From NCBI GenBank assembly GCA_963920575.1, contig OY986965.1, positions 7,457,134 through 7,521,133 of the forward strand: a stretch of DNA of 64,000 nucleotides, in the 5' to 3' direction. Source of the stretch: Narthecium ossifragum. Its lineage: Eukaryota; Streptophyta; Magnoliopsida; Dioscoreales; Nartheciaceae. The notes under the pieces are model-generated. The model had not been told where the DNA came from, made no database searches, and saw only the letters and a list, made by a program, of their open reading frames with translations. The position numbers were made by a program, and so were the translations under genes. This document shows positions 21,890 through 32,970 of the stretch, piece after piece; positions within the stretch are counted from its first letter, which is position 1, and each line of letters starts with the position of its first letter.

Positions 21890-24404
21890 TGTAAGGGCCA
21901 TAGTGTATTTTCTGGGTTTTATGTAAATTTGAAGGGGCTTTCGTGTAATTTGGAGTTTTGCAGGGGGTTTTCTGCAAAGCTCCCCACCCACTCCACCGAC
22001 CCTCTCTTCTCCCCAGATTTTTCTTTCTCTCTCTTCACTCTCACCTCATTTGAATCAGCCGAACCAGTGAGAGAGAGAGAGAGATCCAGTGAGAGAGAGA
22101 AGGAGATCCGGTGAGATCCGGTGAGATCCAGTGAGAGAGAGAAGGAGATCCGGAGAAAGAAGGGAGAAAGAACGGAGAGGGAGTGGGTGGAGGTGTGATC
22201 GCCGGCGCCAGAGAAGGAAGGGAAGAAAGGAGGAAGAGAAACCGGAAGGAGAGGTGGAGATCGCCGGAAGAGAGGCTAGATCCGGCGAGGAAACCACCGG
22301 ATTTCGTCTCCTCCTTGGCTCAGGTGAGCCCCTCCCTTCTTTCCTCCTTTGATCCCCTCTTCTAATGGGTTTTTCCAGTGGGTTTTTGGGGGGGGGGGGT
22401 TTTCGTGGTTACCGGCGACCATCGCCGGAGAGGAGGCCGTGGATGGCTTTGGGGACCTTCCTCGGCGACTGCAGCGCCGGAGGAAGGACCCTCGTGGTCT
22501 GGGCTCTCCCTCTCCGAGCCCTGTCCGGGCATTTTTCCATGGCAGGGGGATCCTTGATCCTCCTCCCTGCCATGGATTCCGGCGAAGGTCCGGCCGGCTT
22601 TCCTCTAGCCGTGGCCGTTGATCTCCCTTGGGGATCCGAAGCTTGGGGCAGCGAGCTAGCTCCCCACTTCGCCGTGGTGGCTGTCCGGCGGTTAAGCCCG
22701 GGTCCTGTGGACCTCCAGCGAGCTCCGGGGCCCTCCTTGGCGAAAGGGTGCGCGTCACAGGGGCTGGATCGTCGCGGATGCATCGTAGACGCGGCAGATC
22801 CTGTCGCTGGCGCGGTGGGTTCCGTCGCAGGCGCGTCAATTTGTAGCCGTGACGCGGTCGAGCGTCGATGCCATGCTGGGAACGCCGGGTGGCTGGTCCT
22901 CCATGGGTGGAGTCGTCGCGCGCTCCGGCGTGCGGAGCGTCGATATTTGATTTCAGTTTTGTCGGGTCTTTTCGATCGGTTTTCCGAACTCTACATGTTT
23001 AGTAGATTTTAATGGCGTTTGAAGCCCTACCTGACCGCTATCGGTGATCTTGTGTTTAGGCGATCGGGTGAGCGGCCGTGAGGGGCCGGAGCAGGGCGTG
23101 GACCCCCGGACTTAAGGAGCGCATCGGCTGTTCTTTTGTGGTAGGAGTTACCTCCTAGGAAATTGTATGATTGTTTGCTATATGTTGTGTTATAATTATG
23201 TGTGATGCAATGTTGTGTATATGCTATGTTGTATGACTATACCGCTGTGATGATGGGTGTATGCTATGTTATGAGGTGTTGGGCTAGTTGAGCCCTGTGC
23301 TTGCTTTATCATGCTATGGAATGCCATGCTAGCTTTTCCTGAGTTGTATGCATATATGAGATTAAATTGACCAATTTATTCATTGATTGATTATTTATGT
23401 GATTTGTGCATACATGCTAGGAATGTCGGGTCCGTCATAGGACTAGGATTATGATTGGGTCTAGTCAGGTCCTGTAGCTAGACTGGTCAGAGTCTAGGGA
23501 CTAGTTGATGACTGGATCTGGGGACTTTGATCTGGAGATTAAAGATTTGACTTGAGGATTTTATCTGATTGAGGATCTGGTTTGAGAGTGTGTTGCCTAT
23601 ATTAGTATACTGAGGCCTGTATAGAGTCTATAGGAGTCTGGGTGAGCATTGACGGCCGGACGCGGCGACTGTGCGTGTAAGACTTACCCAGATTAGCCAG
23701 ACCATACTAGGATCAGTAAACTAGTATAGGATGTTGTACCTATACTAGTATACTGGGGCTGGGTATAGAGTGTATAGGGGTATGGGCGAGCATTGACGGC
23801 CGGACGCGGCGACTGTGCGTGTAAGACTTACCCATACTAGCCAGACCATACTTGGGCAGTATACTAGGATAGGTGGGTGTACACCAGTGTCCTAGAGTGT
23901 GTCAGGTGACTCCTACTGGGCTTTCGAGCTCATGTGTGTTTGGGTTTTTGTTGTGCAGGAGGTAGGCCCGGGGCCAGTACACCCCTTGGAGGTGGTGAGC
24001 AGTGACGAGGCGTCATTTTTGTATTTATTGTTGAGAGTTAGTTTTGTAGTAGGTAGAGAGATTTGGGTTGCATCCCAAAGTTTGTTTTGTACTCTACCTT
24101 AACTCTCAATTTGTGTATTTGACGCCTATATATGTGTTGAAAAATCTAGAGGATTGTATATTGTTATCTTGTGGCTCAAACATGTATTTAATGACTGAAA
24201 CCCTGTGTACAAGAATGATAGAATATGTGAATGAATGAAACTATGATAAATGTTGTAAATTATGTTGAATTTTCATAGGATGTGTAATTTCGTATCTATT
24301 GATATGTTGTTTTAGTGATCTCACGTGCCCGTGCCCAAGGGTCATGCCCAAATTTTTCAGAAATTTGGGGTTATTTTATATTAATTTTGGGGCGGGGCGT
24401 GACA
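21890..24404 (+). mobile_element. Solo LTR inside the element A integrase gene (2515 bp)
   Basis: It begins TGTAAGGGCCATAGTG and ends GGGGCGGGGCGTGACA. The 5-bp duplication CAGCA is perfect (21885-21889 and 24405-24409). Contents are GA-rich microsatellites (22066-22150), a G tract near 22388, GC-rich leader sequence to about 23100 that gives spurious frames on both strands, and a tandem duplication at 23596-23880. The ends resemble chromovirus-type Gypsy LTRs, but with no internal region the family is inferred only from the ends. Confidence 0.93.
23596..23880 (+). repeat. ~143-bp tandem duplication inside the solo LTR
   Basis: Two units begin near 23596 and 23739 and share GAGCATTGACGGCCGGACGC, then GGCGACTGTGCGTGTAAGAC. 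They differ at scattered sites. Confidence 0.85.
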
Positions 24405-24409
24405 CAGCA

Positions 24410-25287
24410 ATATATATAAATAACCAAAAGAAGAAGGAAAGGGTCCCATAAAGTCTATACCCCAACAATCAAAAATCTCTACAGCTTGAATGGGGTTCAA
24501 AGGCATCATATGTCTCCTAGATAAAGCTCCTAGTGTTAGGCATCTATCACAGGATTTGCAGAAAATATTAACATCACGAAACATAGTAGGCCAGTAAAAA
24601 CCACATTGAAGAATTTTAACTGCAGTCTTTTTCATCGAAAAATGGCCTCCACATGCATGAGAGTGACAGAATGTAATGATGCTTTCGATTTCATAATCAG
24701 GGACACACCGCCGCATAAGCTGATCAGGACAATACTTAAACAAACAAGGATCATCCCAATAAAATTTCTTTACCTCAACAAAGAATCTACGCTTATCCTG
24801 CGCACTCCAAAAGGAAGGGATCTCACCTGTCGCTAAATAATTAACAATGTGCGCATACCAGGGCAGTCTTGCAACTGAAAAGAGTTGCTCATCAGGGAAG
24901 TCATCCATGATTGGTGGCTCATCTTCCGCTACTTCCACCATCAGCCTTGATAGGTGATCAGCGACAACGTTCTCCACGCCCTTTTTATCTTTGATGGAGA
25001 TATCGAATTCCTGTAAGATTAATATCCAACGAATTAGACGCGCTTTAGCATCCTTCTTGGTGAGAAGGTACTTAAGTGCGGCATGATCAGTGAAAATAGT
25101 AATGGGAGAACCAATCAAATAAGCACGAAACTTGTCTAATGCAAAGACTATAGCCAATAGTTCTTTCTCAGTGGTAGAATAATTCATCTGTGCATTATTC
25201 AAGGTTCGGCTAGCATAATGAATAACATGAGGTTTACCATCTTTTCGCTGTCCTAAAACAGCTCCCACAGCAAAATCACTTGCATCA
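24410..25287 (-). pseudogene. Element A RNase H and integrase N terminus
   Basis: Minus-strand frame running from the break at 25287. RNase H motifs CDASDFAVGAVLGQR, YSTTEKELLAIVFAL and FTDHAALKYLL are followed by a region with ENVVADHLSRLM. An integrase zinc-binding segment HSHACGGHFSMKKTA and CKSCDRC (HHCC) follows, then WGIDFMGPFPS with the first catalytic Asp at the edge of the solo LTR. Both ends are made by LTR insertions. Confidence 0.92.
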
Positions 25288-25292
25288 CACAT

Positions 25293-26965
25293 TGATGAGT
25301 GCATGAGAGTGCACTCTAAATAGCCTTATAACCATCTCAATTGCTAGATTATTATCTTTAATCAACATCTTTATTCCTATTTTTATATCTATATGTTGCT
25401 TCACATAGTTGTTTGGAAAATGCAGGAAAAAGGAGAAAAGAAGCTGAAAAGAGTGCATGGATCAACTTTAAAGATTAATCTGTACCTGCTCATGAAGAAT
25501 CAGATTATGTGCCATATATGGTTGGAAAGCTCTTGAAGTCTAGATTCTGGAGAATTTTACGGTTCGTGATTCCGAGTTTCCTAGAGGAAGTTATGACAAT
25601 TTTAGTACCGATGGCGCAGTCTGAATGGCAGCACAGTAAATAAGCTGGAAGTCCGAGCGAAGGTCCGATCGATCGGACCGCGCAAAAACGTGACAGAACA
25701 TGTGTTTTTCAGCCACAACACATCCGATCGATCCCTCCATCGCTCTTATGGGGTCCGATCGATCCGACACCAATGGTCCGATCGATCGGACTCGGGAAAA
25801 GTCAAAAACAGCGGATTTTTACTCAACCGATCGATCCAACACTCATAATTCGATCGATCGGACTTGGGAATTAAAGGGTGACAGAACGTATGCTTTTTAG
25901 AGGAACACAATTCGATCGATCGGACCATCGATCGAACTCGGGAAGAGCCAGAGATGAAGAATTTTTACGAAGACGATCGATCCGACTCCCTTAGTCCGAT
26001 CGATCGGGCTCGGGCGTAAATAGAAGTGGGAGATCTCAATGAGACCGATCGATCCAACATCCCGAGGAGGATCGATCGGACATTTCCAGTGAATTAAATC
26101 AATGGTTTTGATTTAACCCGAGTTTAGGCCTATAAATAGGATACTTAGGGTTATCAAAGGGGGACTTTTGGAGGACTTTTTGGCAGCGTTAGGAGGCGAG
26201 GAGAAGGGTTCCAGGCTTGGTTTTCTTTTCTTATTTCTTCTTTATTTCTCCATTAGTTTTGTTGCCCTCATGGTGAACATGAGTGGCTAGTTTCTTTTCT
26301 AAGGTACCGATGTAGCCCTAACTGAATCATTCTATGTTATTGGATCATGATTATTTTATCAGTTTATTTTCCTTGTTTCATTCATTATTATAACTGAGAT
26401 CTTAAATACCTTTATCTGGCCAATAAAAGTATTATGGATTGTTTTATGTGAGATTGGGCGAGGGTTCATTCCCTAATCTTGCAGGATCTATGAATGAATG
26501 AGTTTATGTCGAGGCCGGGTTCAAGCTAAGAGTATTCTTGGTTCATAAGTGTTCTTCAGAGCTTAATGGATTCTTGGTTAACACTTAGTTATGGGTTCAT
26601 TAACTAGGGTTAATTGGGGGTACTTGGTGAAGACCGCGGCCGAACGGATCATCATACTGGAAGAACGAGCCCTTGGAATTAAACTGAGATCTTGATTGAT
26701 TCAATGCATAGAATGAGGATGTTATGGAGAAATCGGAACCTTAGTATTCATCCATCATATTTCTATCGTTTTCTTATTTCGTTATTAGATCTTCTATTCT
26801 CAATACCTCATATTTCTTATTTTCCTTTCCATATTTTCTTTCTTTTCTGTTCTTTAGCGTTTTACTCTAATAATCTCTACAAATCTCTGTGGGTACGATA
26901 CTCGTCTTGCTACTATACTGATTGCACCGATTCGTATACTTGCGAGATATAAAATTTATTCATCA
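25293..26965 (+). mobile_element. Solo LTR of an element A relative, inserted in RNase H (1673 bp)
   Basis: It begins TGATGAGTGCATGAGAGTGC and ends TTTATTCATCA. The target duplication CACAT is perfect (25288-25292 and 26966-26970). The start matches the sense-strand start of LTR A (TGATGAGTGCATGAAAGTGC), so it belongs to the same family but is in the opposite orientation to its host element. It carries its own GATCGATC array and TATA box. Confidence 0.94.
25667..26140 (+). promoter_or_regulatory. U3 of the solo LTR: GATCGATC pairs and TATA box
   Basis: Pairs with spacer exactly 15 are 25757/25780, 25829/25852, 25975/25998 and 26047/26070 (first base of each GATCGATC). Single copies lie at 25667, 25726 and 25914, the last two followed 4 bases later by a degenerate copy. 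GTGACAGAAC recurs at about 25690 and 25878. The TATAAATAGG box is at 26131-26140. Confidence 0.87.
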
Positions 26966-26970
26966 CACAT

Positions 26971-29370
26971 CAATTCAAAAGGAAGGCTCCAATCGGGTGG
27001 TTGCACAATAGGTGCGGAAGTCAATTTATCAATCAAGGCTTGAAAAGCCTTCTGACAATCAATAGTCCACTCAAAAGGGGTATCCTTTATCAACAGATTA
27101 CATAAAGGACGAGCAATGGCAGAAAAATTTTGAATGAATCTCCTGTAAAAACCAGCATGCCCTAGAAAGGATCTAACATCTTTAACGGTCTTTGGCACAG
27201 GAAGATTTGAGATGAGATCGATTTTTGATCGATCTACCTCAATGCCTTTGGAAGAGACAATATGGCCCAACACAATGCCTGAGGGCACCATGAAGTGACA
27301 CTTTTCCCAATTAAGCACAAGGTTCTTCTCCTCACACCTGCTCAAGACTCTCTTTAAGTTTTGCAAGCATGTATCAAAAGTATTACCAAATACAGTCAAG
27401 TCATCCATATATACCTCCATACATTCCTCGATCATATCAGCAAACATACTCATCATGCAACGCTGAAAAGTAGCAGGAGCATTACACAATCCAAATGGCA
27501 TTCTACGGAAAGCATAAGTACCAAAAGGACATGTAAAAGTAGTTTTTTCCTGATCCTCTAAAGCAATCTCAATCTGATAATATCCAGAATAACCGTCGAG
27601 AAAACAATAAAAAGGATGTCCAGCTACTCTCTCTAAAATCTGATCTAGAAAAGGCAGTGGAAAATGATCCTTACGGGTGGCAGCATTTAATTTTCTATAA
27701 TCTATGCACATACGCCATCCTGTCACTAATTTAGTGGGGACAAAGTCTCCACTTTCATTTTTAACAACAGTGACACCAGATTTTTTAGGCACAACCTGTG
27801 TAGGACTTACCCATTTGCTATCAGCAATAGGATATATAATCCCTGCATCTAATAATTTCAACACTTCAGTTTTGACTAACTCTTTCATTGTAGGGTTCAA
27901 CCTACACTGAGGATCCCTGCGAGGTACAACCCCTTGTTCGAGATTAATCATATGGGAACATATCAAGGGACTAATACCTTTCAGATCTGCTATACTCCAT
28001 CCAATAGCTGATTTATGCTCATTCAAAATGCTAAGTAATTGCTCACCTTGCTCTGCAGTTAATGCTGAAGAAATAATAACTGGGTATGTATTACCTGGAC
28101 CAAGATAGGCGTGCTTTAAACCTTGAGGAAGCGGCTTCAGGTCCAGTTTGGGCGGCTCTATTGATGATGGTGTTGGTGGCTGTCCTCTTTCTGGCAGTTC
28201 TTCAAACTTTGGAGTCCATGGACCTGCAAAAGAACAATGTTCCAAATTTTTACACATACCATCAACATCAACATTTTCATCCAAATCTAATTCAAGAGAA
28301 TTAATTTCAGATGTAGCAAACTCCTCTTCAGTGAGCAGATCAATCTGGTAAGTCTGCTGGCATTCATCATCCTCATCAGGCTGCTTAGCAACATTAAAAA
28401 CATTGATTTCTAAAGTCATATTCCCAAAAGTTAACTTCATTAAGCCATTCCTGCAATTAATTATAGCATTAGCAGTAGCAAGAAACGTTCTACCTAAGAT
28501 AATGGGAATCCTAGAATCAGCAGTTACTATAGCCTGAGTATCCAAGACTAAGAAATCAACAGGATAATAAAATTTATCTATTTGAACAAGCACATCCTCA
28601 ACTACTCCTCGTGGAGTTTTCGTGGATCTATCTGCCAATTGCAAAATCACCGATGTCGACTTAATCTGTCCCAAACCAAGTTGCAAGTAAACAGAATATG
28701 GCATCAAATTAACACTCGCACCAAGATCTAATAAAGCTTGTCCTACTTCATGCTCTCCAATGAAACACGATACAGTAGGACAGCCAGGATCCTTATATTT
28801 AGGAGGAATCCCGTGCTGAAGCAATGCACTAACCTGCTCTGTTAAAAATGCAATTTTCTTTACATGATGTCGTCTCTTCATAGTGCATAAATCTTTAATC
28901 ACTTTAGCATATGTAGGAATTTGCTTAATAACATGCAAAAGAGGAAGGTTTACCTTAACCTGCCGAAGATGCTCCAAAATCTCGCTGTTGGGCTCCATAG
29001 TAAATTTAGTGGATTTCAATGCCTGAGGGAAAGGGACACGTACCTGAAAGTCACATGGTGTAGGGCCATCTGAATGATCGGTCTCTACATGGTCCTCCTC
29101 AATTCGGTCCTCTTCTTCAATAGCAATAGGAGATTCGGTGGCCTCTTGGGAAGGGCTTTTTGTTGTTTTCCCGCTTCTTGTAGTTATGGCATTCATCTCC
29201 TTCACATTATTTTGCTCAACACTAGATACCTGTGTTTGTTGAGGTTGAGCTGGGAACTTCCCTCGTTCATGCACACTCAAAGAGTTGATCAGCTTCGTGA
29301 TCTGGCTCTTGATCTCTTGAATATCCTCCTTCCTTTCCTTAGATTCCTGCACAATCATAGATTTCAGTTC
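26971..29370 (-). pseudogene. Element A protease and reverse transcriptase
   Basis: The minus-strand frame continues from gag after an in-frame TAG at 29371-29373. A gag-like spacer is followed by the protease motif LLDLGASVNLMP near 28735-28700, then LADRSTKTPRGVVEDVLVQI. RT motifs include WRMCIDYRKLNAATRKDHFP, LPFLDQILERVAGH, FLDGYSGYYQI, MPFGLCNAPATFQRCM and the catalytic YMDDLTVF near 27410-27385. The frame ends where the solo LTR interrupts RNase H. Apart from that break the domain looks undamaged. Confidence 0.93.
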
Positions 29371-30639
29371 CTATAAATTGTCATTAAATGTAGGCCTAGG
29401 AAAACCAGATGTATTATAAGGAGGGTTAGAAAAAGGCTTATTAGGTGGCGGTTGATGATGCTCGTTGCTCTGTGGAGCGTTCGACTTCCAGCTGAAGTTT
29501 GGATGCTCTCGCCATCCTGGATTATACGTCTCTGAATAGGGAGTGTACGGCCTCCTGAATCCGCCTACAGCGTTACAATGCTCGTCGTACACACCTCTCA
29601 TCTCAGCATAGGTGGGGCAATCATCAATCTGGTGGTCCGCGCCTTGACAGATCGCACATGGCCCAGCCGGCCTTGTAGGTTCATTGTATGGAGAGGTTCG
29701 GGCTGCCATCATATCTTTGGTCTTTAATAGCTCCAGCTCCCTTGTTAGACTCTCCACTTTTGCCTTGAGTGCATCCTCCTCCCGCAGCTGATAAATTCCT
29801 CCACCTTGTTGCTGCGGTGGTGGTCTGGCCCTGTTTGTACTTTCTGTTGCACTCGGTCCAGTCCATGTATGAGCTTTCTCAGCAAGCTCTGTCAAATACT
29901 CAATAGCTGCGTCAGGATCTTTTTGCAAAAATTCACCATTACACATCATCTCAACAAATTGGCGTTCTCTAACAGTTAAACCATCATAGAAATAACTAAA
30001 AAGACGCCAACTTTCATATCCATGAGGAGGACATAAATTCAACATGTCTTTAAATCGTTCCCACGCCTGATACAAAGTTTCACTATTCTTCTGTGTGAAG
30101 ATCGAAATCTGTCTCTTAAGTGCATTGGTTTTGTGCTGTGGGAAATACTTGTTGAAAAATATCTGTGTCATTTCAGCCCAAGATCCTATAGATCGTGGCC
30201 TCAAGGAATATAACCAACTCTTTGCTCTATCCTTCAGTGAGAAGGGAAAGAACTTAAGTCGGATCATATCTAGTGCACCTGGTTGGCCATGGAAGGTCGC
30301 TACTACTTCCTCAAACTCCCTAATATGCACATATGGATTTTCATTTTCCAACCCATGAAAGGTAGGAAGCAACTGAATCATGCCAGGTTTAAAGTCAACA
30401 TGTGCAGCATTAGGTGGAAACATGATGTATGAAGGTGTAGCAGTGCGTGTTGGATGCAAATATTCTTGCAAACTCCTAGGAGCTTGTTGTTCCTCGTGCT
30501 CAGCCATAATGAAAGTATGATGTGAAGTTTGTGACTGTGCGTCAAAGAGATCAACAATATATGTCTCACTATCAGAAGTTTCAGAATCACCCTCGGGGCG
30601 TCTAGCAAATCTGCCTAATTCGTCTCTATACCGAGGCAT
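29371..30639 (-). CDS. gag: Element A gag
   Basis: The first ATG in frame is at 30639 (MPRYRDELGRF). The capsid region contains YIMFPPNAAHVDFKPGMIQL, LPTFHGLENENPYVHIREFE and a region with DRAKSWLYSLRPRSIGSWAE, followed by FFNKYFPQHKTNALKRQI. A CCHC zinc knuckle CAICQGADHQIDDC lies near 29655-29610. The frame closes at an in-frame TAG at 29371-29373 and the same frame continues directly into protease-RT. The TAG could be a mutated glutamine codon or a programmed stop. One copy cannot decide. Confidence 0.9.
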   Translation of the reverse strand: MPRYRDELGRFARRPEGDSETSDSETYIVDLFDAQSQTSHHTFIMAEHEEQQAPRSLQEYLHPTRTATPSYIMFPPNAAHVDFKPGMIQLLPTFHGLENENPYVHIREFEEVVATFHGQPGALDMIRLKFFPFSLKDRAKSWLYSLRPRSIGSWAEMTQIFFNKYFPQHKTNALKRQISIFTQKNSETLYQAWERFKDMLNLCPPHGYESWRLFSYFYDGLTVRERQFVEMMCNGEFLQKDPDAAIEYLTELAEKAHTWTGPSATESTNRARPPPQQQGGGIYQLREEDALKAKVESLTRELELLKTKDMMAARTSPYNEPTRPAGPCAICQGADHQIDDCPTYAEMRGVYDEHCNAVGGFRRPYTPYSETYNPGWREHPNFSWKSNAPQSNEHHQPPPNKPFSNPPYNTSGFPRPTFNDNL

Positions 30640-30874
30640 ACACCAACAAACACGCAATCCAAAAGATGCAAATCAACTAAAGAAAATAAGCAAAAACAAT
30701 AATTGAAACTAAGCTTACTAACTAAAACCGAATAAAAAGAAAACAATCCTAATAGAGAAGAAAAAAAAAATCAAAACCAAAATAAAGAAATAAAGACTAA
30801 AGAAAATGAACGAAGTTACCGCTTTCGGTGTCTACAATCACTGTAATCTGATTCTGGCGCTTTTTTGAACCGTC

Positions 30875-30892
30875 TCCCCGGCAACGGCGCCA
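30875..30892 (-). promoter_or_regulatory. Primer-binding site of element A (tRNA-Asp)
   Basis: On the minus strand the 18 bases TGGCGCCGTTGCCGGGGA lie 5 bases inside the 5' LTR. They are complementary to the 3' end of plant tRNA-Asp(GUC). Confidence 0.92.
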
Positions 30893-30897
30893 ATTTT

Positions 30898-32628
30898 TGA
30901 TGTCGCTCAAATGTGTCACGCACAGCGGTCGCGGTGCAGTACAGCATAAGAGAGGTCGAATCCCACAGAGAGACAAGCAGGAAAGATCCAGAAACACAGA
31001 TAATAATGTATCGAAAACAATCAAGAGCGTAAAAAGTTAAGAAAATAGATCGGAGATGTAATGGTAAGATAAAGTTAACGAAAGAAATCAGGATTTGAAT
31101 GAGGCTAGGCTTCAGGAATCACTTCACTCGGATTTAGGTTCTTCTCTTCTCAACGGGTCATATGATACACAGTTAAGGGATTCACATCCCAATCACCTTA
31201 ACCGGAAGATAAAGAATTATGAATCTGATAAAATATATAAATGTCTCTTCCTACGATTGGTTCTTCCTTTTTATAGTTCTAACTTCATCCAACCAAACCT
31301 AAGAATACACGATACCGGCTGTCACTACAGGCAACGCGCAGCAAAAGTTCATCGGGATAAAGCCCTAACTCTAACCGGATCTCTAAGAATACACAATACC
31401 AACTCTCACAATCGGCAATGCATAGGAAAGATCTCACGGTATAGAGCCCCAACCTTATCTAACCAGATCCCTAAGAATATACAATACCAGCTGTCACTAC
31501 GGGCAATGTATAGCAAAGGTCTCACGAGACTCGGTAGGAGAATTGAAGGAGATAATTATGGGATCACAATATCATAAAAGAAGCATGACTGGATTTATAA
31601 TAATGTTTAACCACAAAGCAATCTGTGAAGATCCAATACATAAGAAGAGTTTAACAATAAAGATTAAAAACTATGAACCATTGTTGGAGAAGAAGCCCTA
31701 GTCCTCGCTAGATCATCCGTCCGCCATGCCCGCGGATTACTCGTCCATGGATGGAGATTCCTTCATCTTCTTCCCTTGAGAAACACCCAGAAAAGAGCCT
31801 CCAAAAACGTCCAAGAAATCCCCTTTGAGTAACCCTAAGTTTCCTATTTATAGGGTCCAAGAATTAGTAAACTCGGATTAATCAAAACCGTTGATTTTCA
31901 TCACTGGGCAAGTCCGATCGATCCTTCTCGGGATGTTGGATCGATCGGTCTCTTGAAATCTCCAATCTTCTAACTTTGCCCGTGTCCGATCGATGGACGG
32001 ATCGATCGAACTCTGCTCCTCTAAAAAGCATACGTTCTGTCACCCTTTAATTCCCAAGTCCGATCGATCGGATTATGAATGTTGGATCGATTGGTTGAGT
32101 AAAAATCCGCTGTTTTTGACTTTTTCCGAGTCCGATCGATCGGACCATTGGTGTCGGATCGATCGGACCCTATAGGAGCGAAGGAGGGATCGATCGGATC
32201 ATATTCAGCCAAAAAATGCATGTTCTGTCACGATTCTGTGAGGTCCGATCGATCGGCGGATCGCTCGGACTTCCAGCTTATTTTCCTTTCTGCCATTCAG
32301 ACTGCGCATCGGTACTGAAATTGCCGTAACTTCCTCTAGGAAACTCGGAATCATGAACCGTAAAATTCCCCAGAATCTAAACTTCAAGAGCTTTCCAACC
32401 ATATATGGCACATCATCTGGTTCTTCATGAGCAGGTACAGATTAATTGTTGAAGTTGATCAATATACTCTTTTCAGCTTCTTTTAGCTCCAATTTCCTGC
32501 ATTTTCCAAACAACTATGTGAAGCATATAAAAGTATAAAAATAGTGCTAAAGAAGTTGATTAAGGGTGAAGATATAGCAATTGAGATGGTTTTAAGGTTG
32601 TTCAGAGTGCACTTTCATGCACTCATCA
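30898..32628 (-). repeat. 5' LTR of element A
   Basis: It is 1731 bp, the same length as the 3' LTR, with about 20 substitutions by eye and no indel. The TATA box is at 31845-31854 (minus) and the GATCGATC array at 31916-32266. In sense orientation it drives gag at 30639. Confidence 0.97.
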
Positions 32629-32633
32629 TCGCC

Positions 32634-32943
32634 CACGGCCTACTCCAGGGTACGGACACAGGGTTGGTAACTCCTGTACCAACCGCCGCCCCTATTCCCA
32701 AGGGTCATAACCCTATCGGTGAAGCATGGTGGTGAGCACAACGGGCTAGGACACAGTGCGAGTGTATCACCGCTACCCCGCCGCCTACCACGTCCTCATC
32801 CACCATGCACGGGGAACATAACAACGGAGGTAGGACACAACATGGGCGTAAGCCGTATAGAGCATACCGTTCTGAAACCATGACACGACCTCTACACCTC
32901 AAGAACCACGATTCAAGTCACCTACTTAATGTCCTCAAATACA
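32634..32943 (-). mobile_element. LTR fragment of the GGGGCGTGACA-type family (5' side)
   Basis: This is the continuation of the LTR interrupted by element A. Its complement starts TGTATTTGAGGACATTAAG, which resembles the TGTGAGGACCTG start of the LTR at 37802. It ends at a run of 27 C bases, and no matching target duplication is visible. Confidence 0.5.
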
Positions 32944-32970
32944 CCCCCCCCCCCCCCCCCCCCCCCCCCA
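32944..32970. repeat. Poly-C tract (27 C)
   Basis: An uninterrupted run of 27 C lies between the LTR fragment and LINE sequence. Such tracts are prone to slippage and assembly error, so its length and the junction should be treated with caution. Confidence 0.9.

Larger units (their letters stand above)
18094..32628 (-). mobile_element. Element A: complete Athila-like Gypsy retrotransposon with two nested solo LTRs
   Basis: Two 1731-bp LTRs (18094-19824 and 30898-32628) bound the element, with flanks ACGCC and TCGCC as a 5-bp duplication carrying one mismatch. The minus-strand order is 5' LTR, tRNA-Asp primer site (30875-30892), gag, protease, RT, RNase H, integrase, internal PPT, 3' PPT and 3' LTR. 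Two solo LTRs, 21890-24404 and 25293-26965, interrupt pol. Without them the element is about 10.3 kb. The protease motif LLDLGASVNLMP, the tRNA-Asp primer and the long 3' region fit the Athila lineage. By eye the LTRs differ at about 20 positions, roughly 1%, suggesting a fairly recent insertion. It cannot now encode an intact pol. Confidence 0.95.

Noticed and set aside
22055..22365. Arg/Glu-rich frames
   Set aside because: They are translations of GAGA microsatellite and purine-rich leader DNA.
22276..23012. Long overlapping frames on both strands (up to 215 codons)
   Set aside because: They lie in the GC-rich leader of a solo LTR with a clear target duplication. Composition explains the lack of stops, and no domain was recognised.
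30875..30892. tRNA gene remnant
   Set aside because: Only the 18 bases complementary to the tRNA-Asp 3' end are present, at the primer-binding position.
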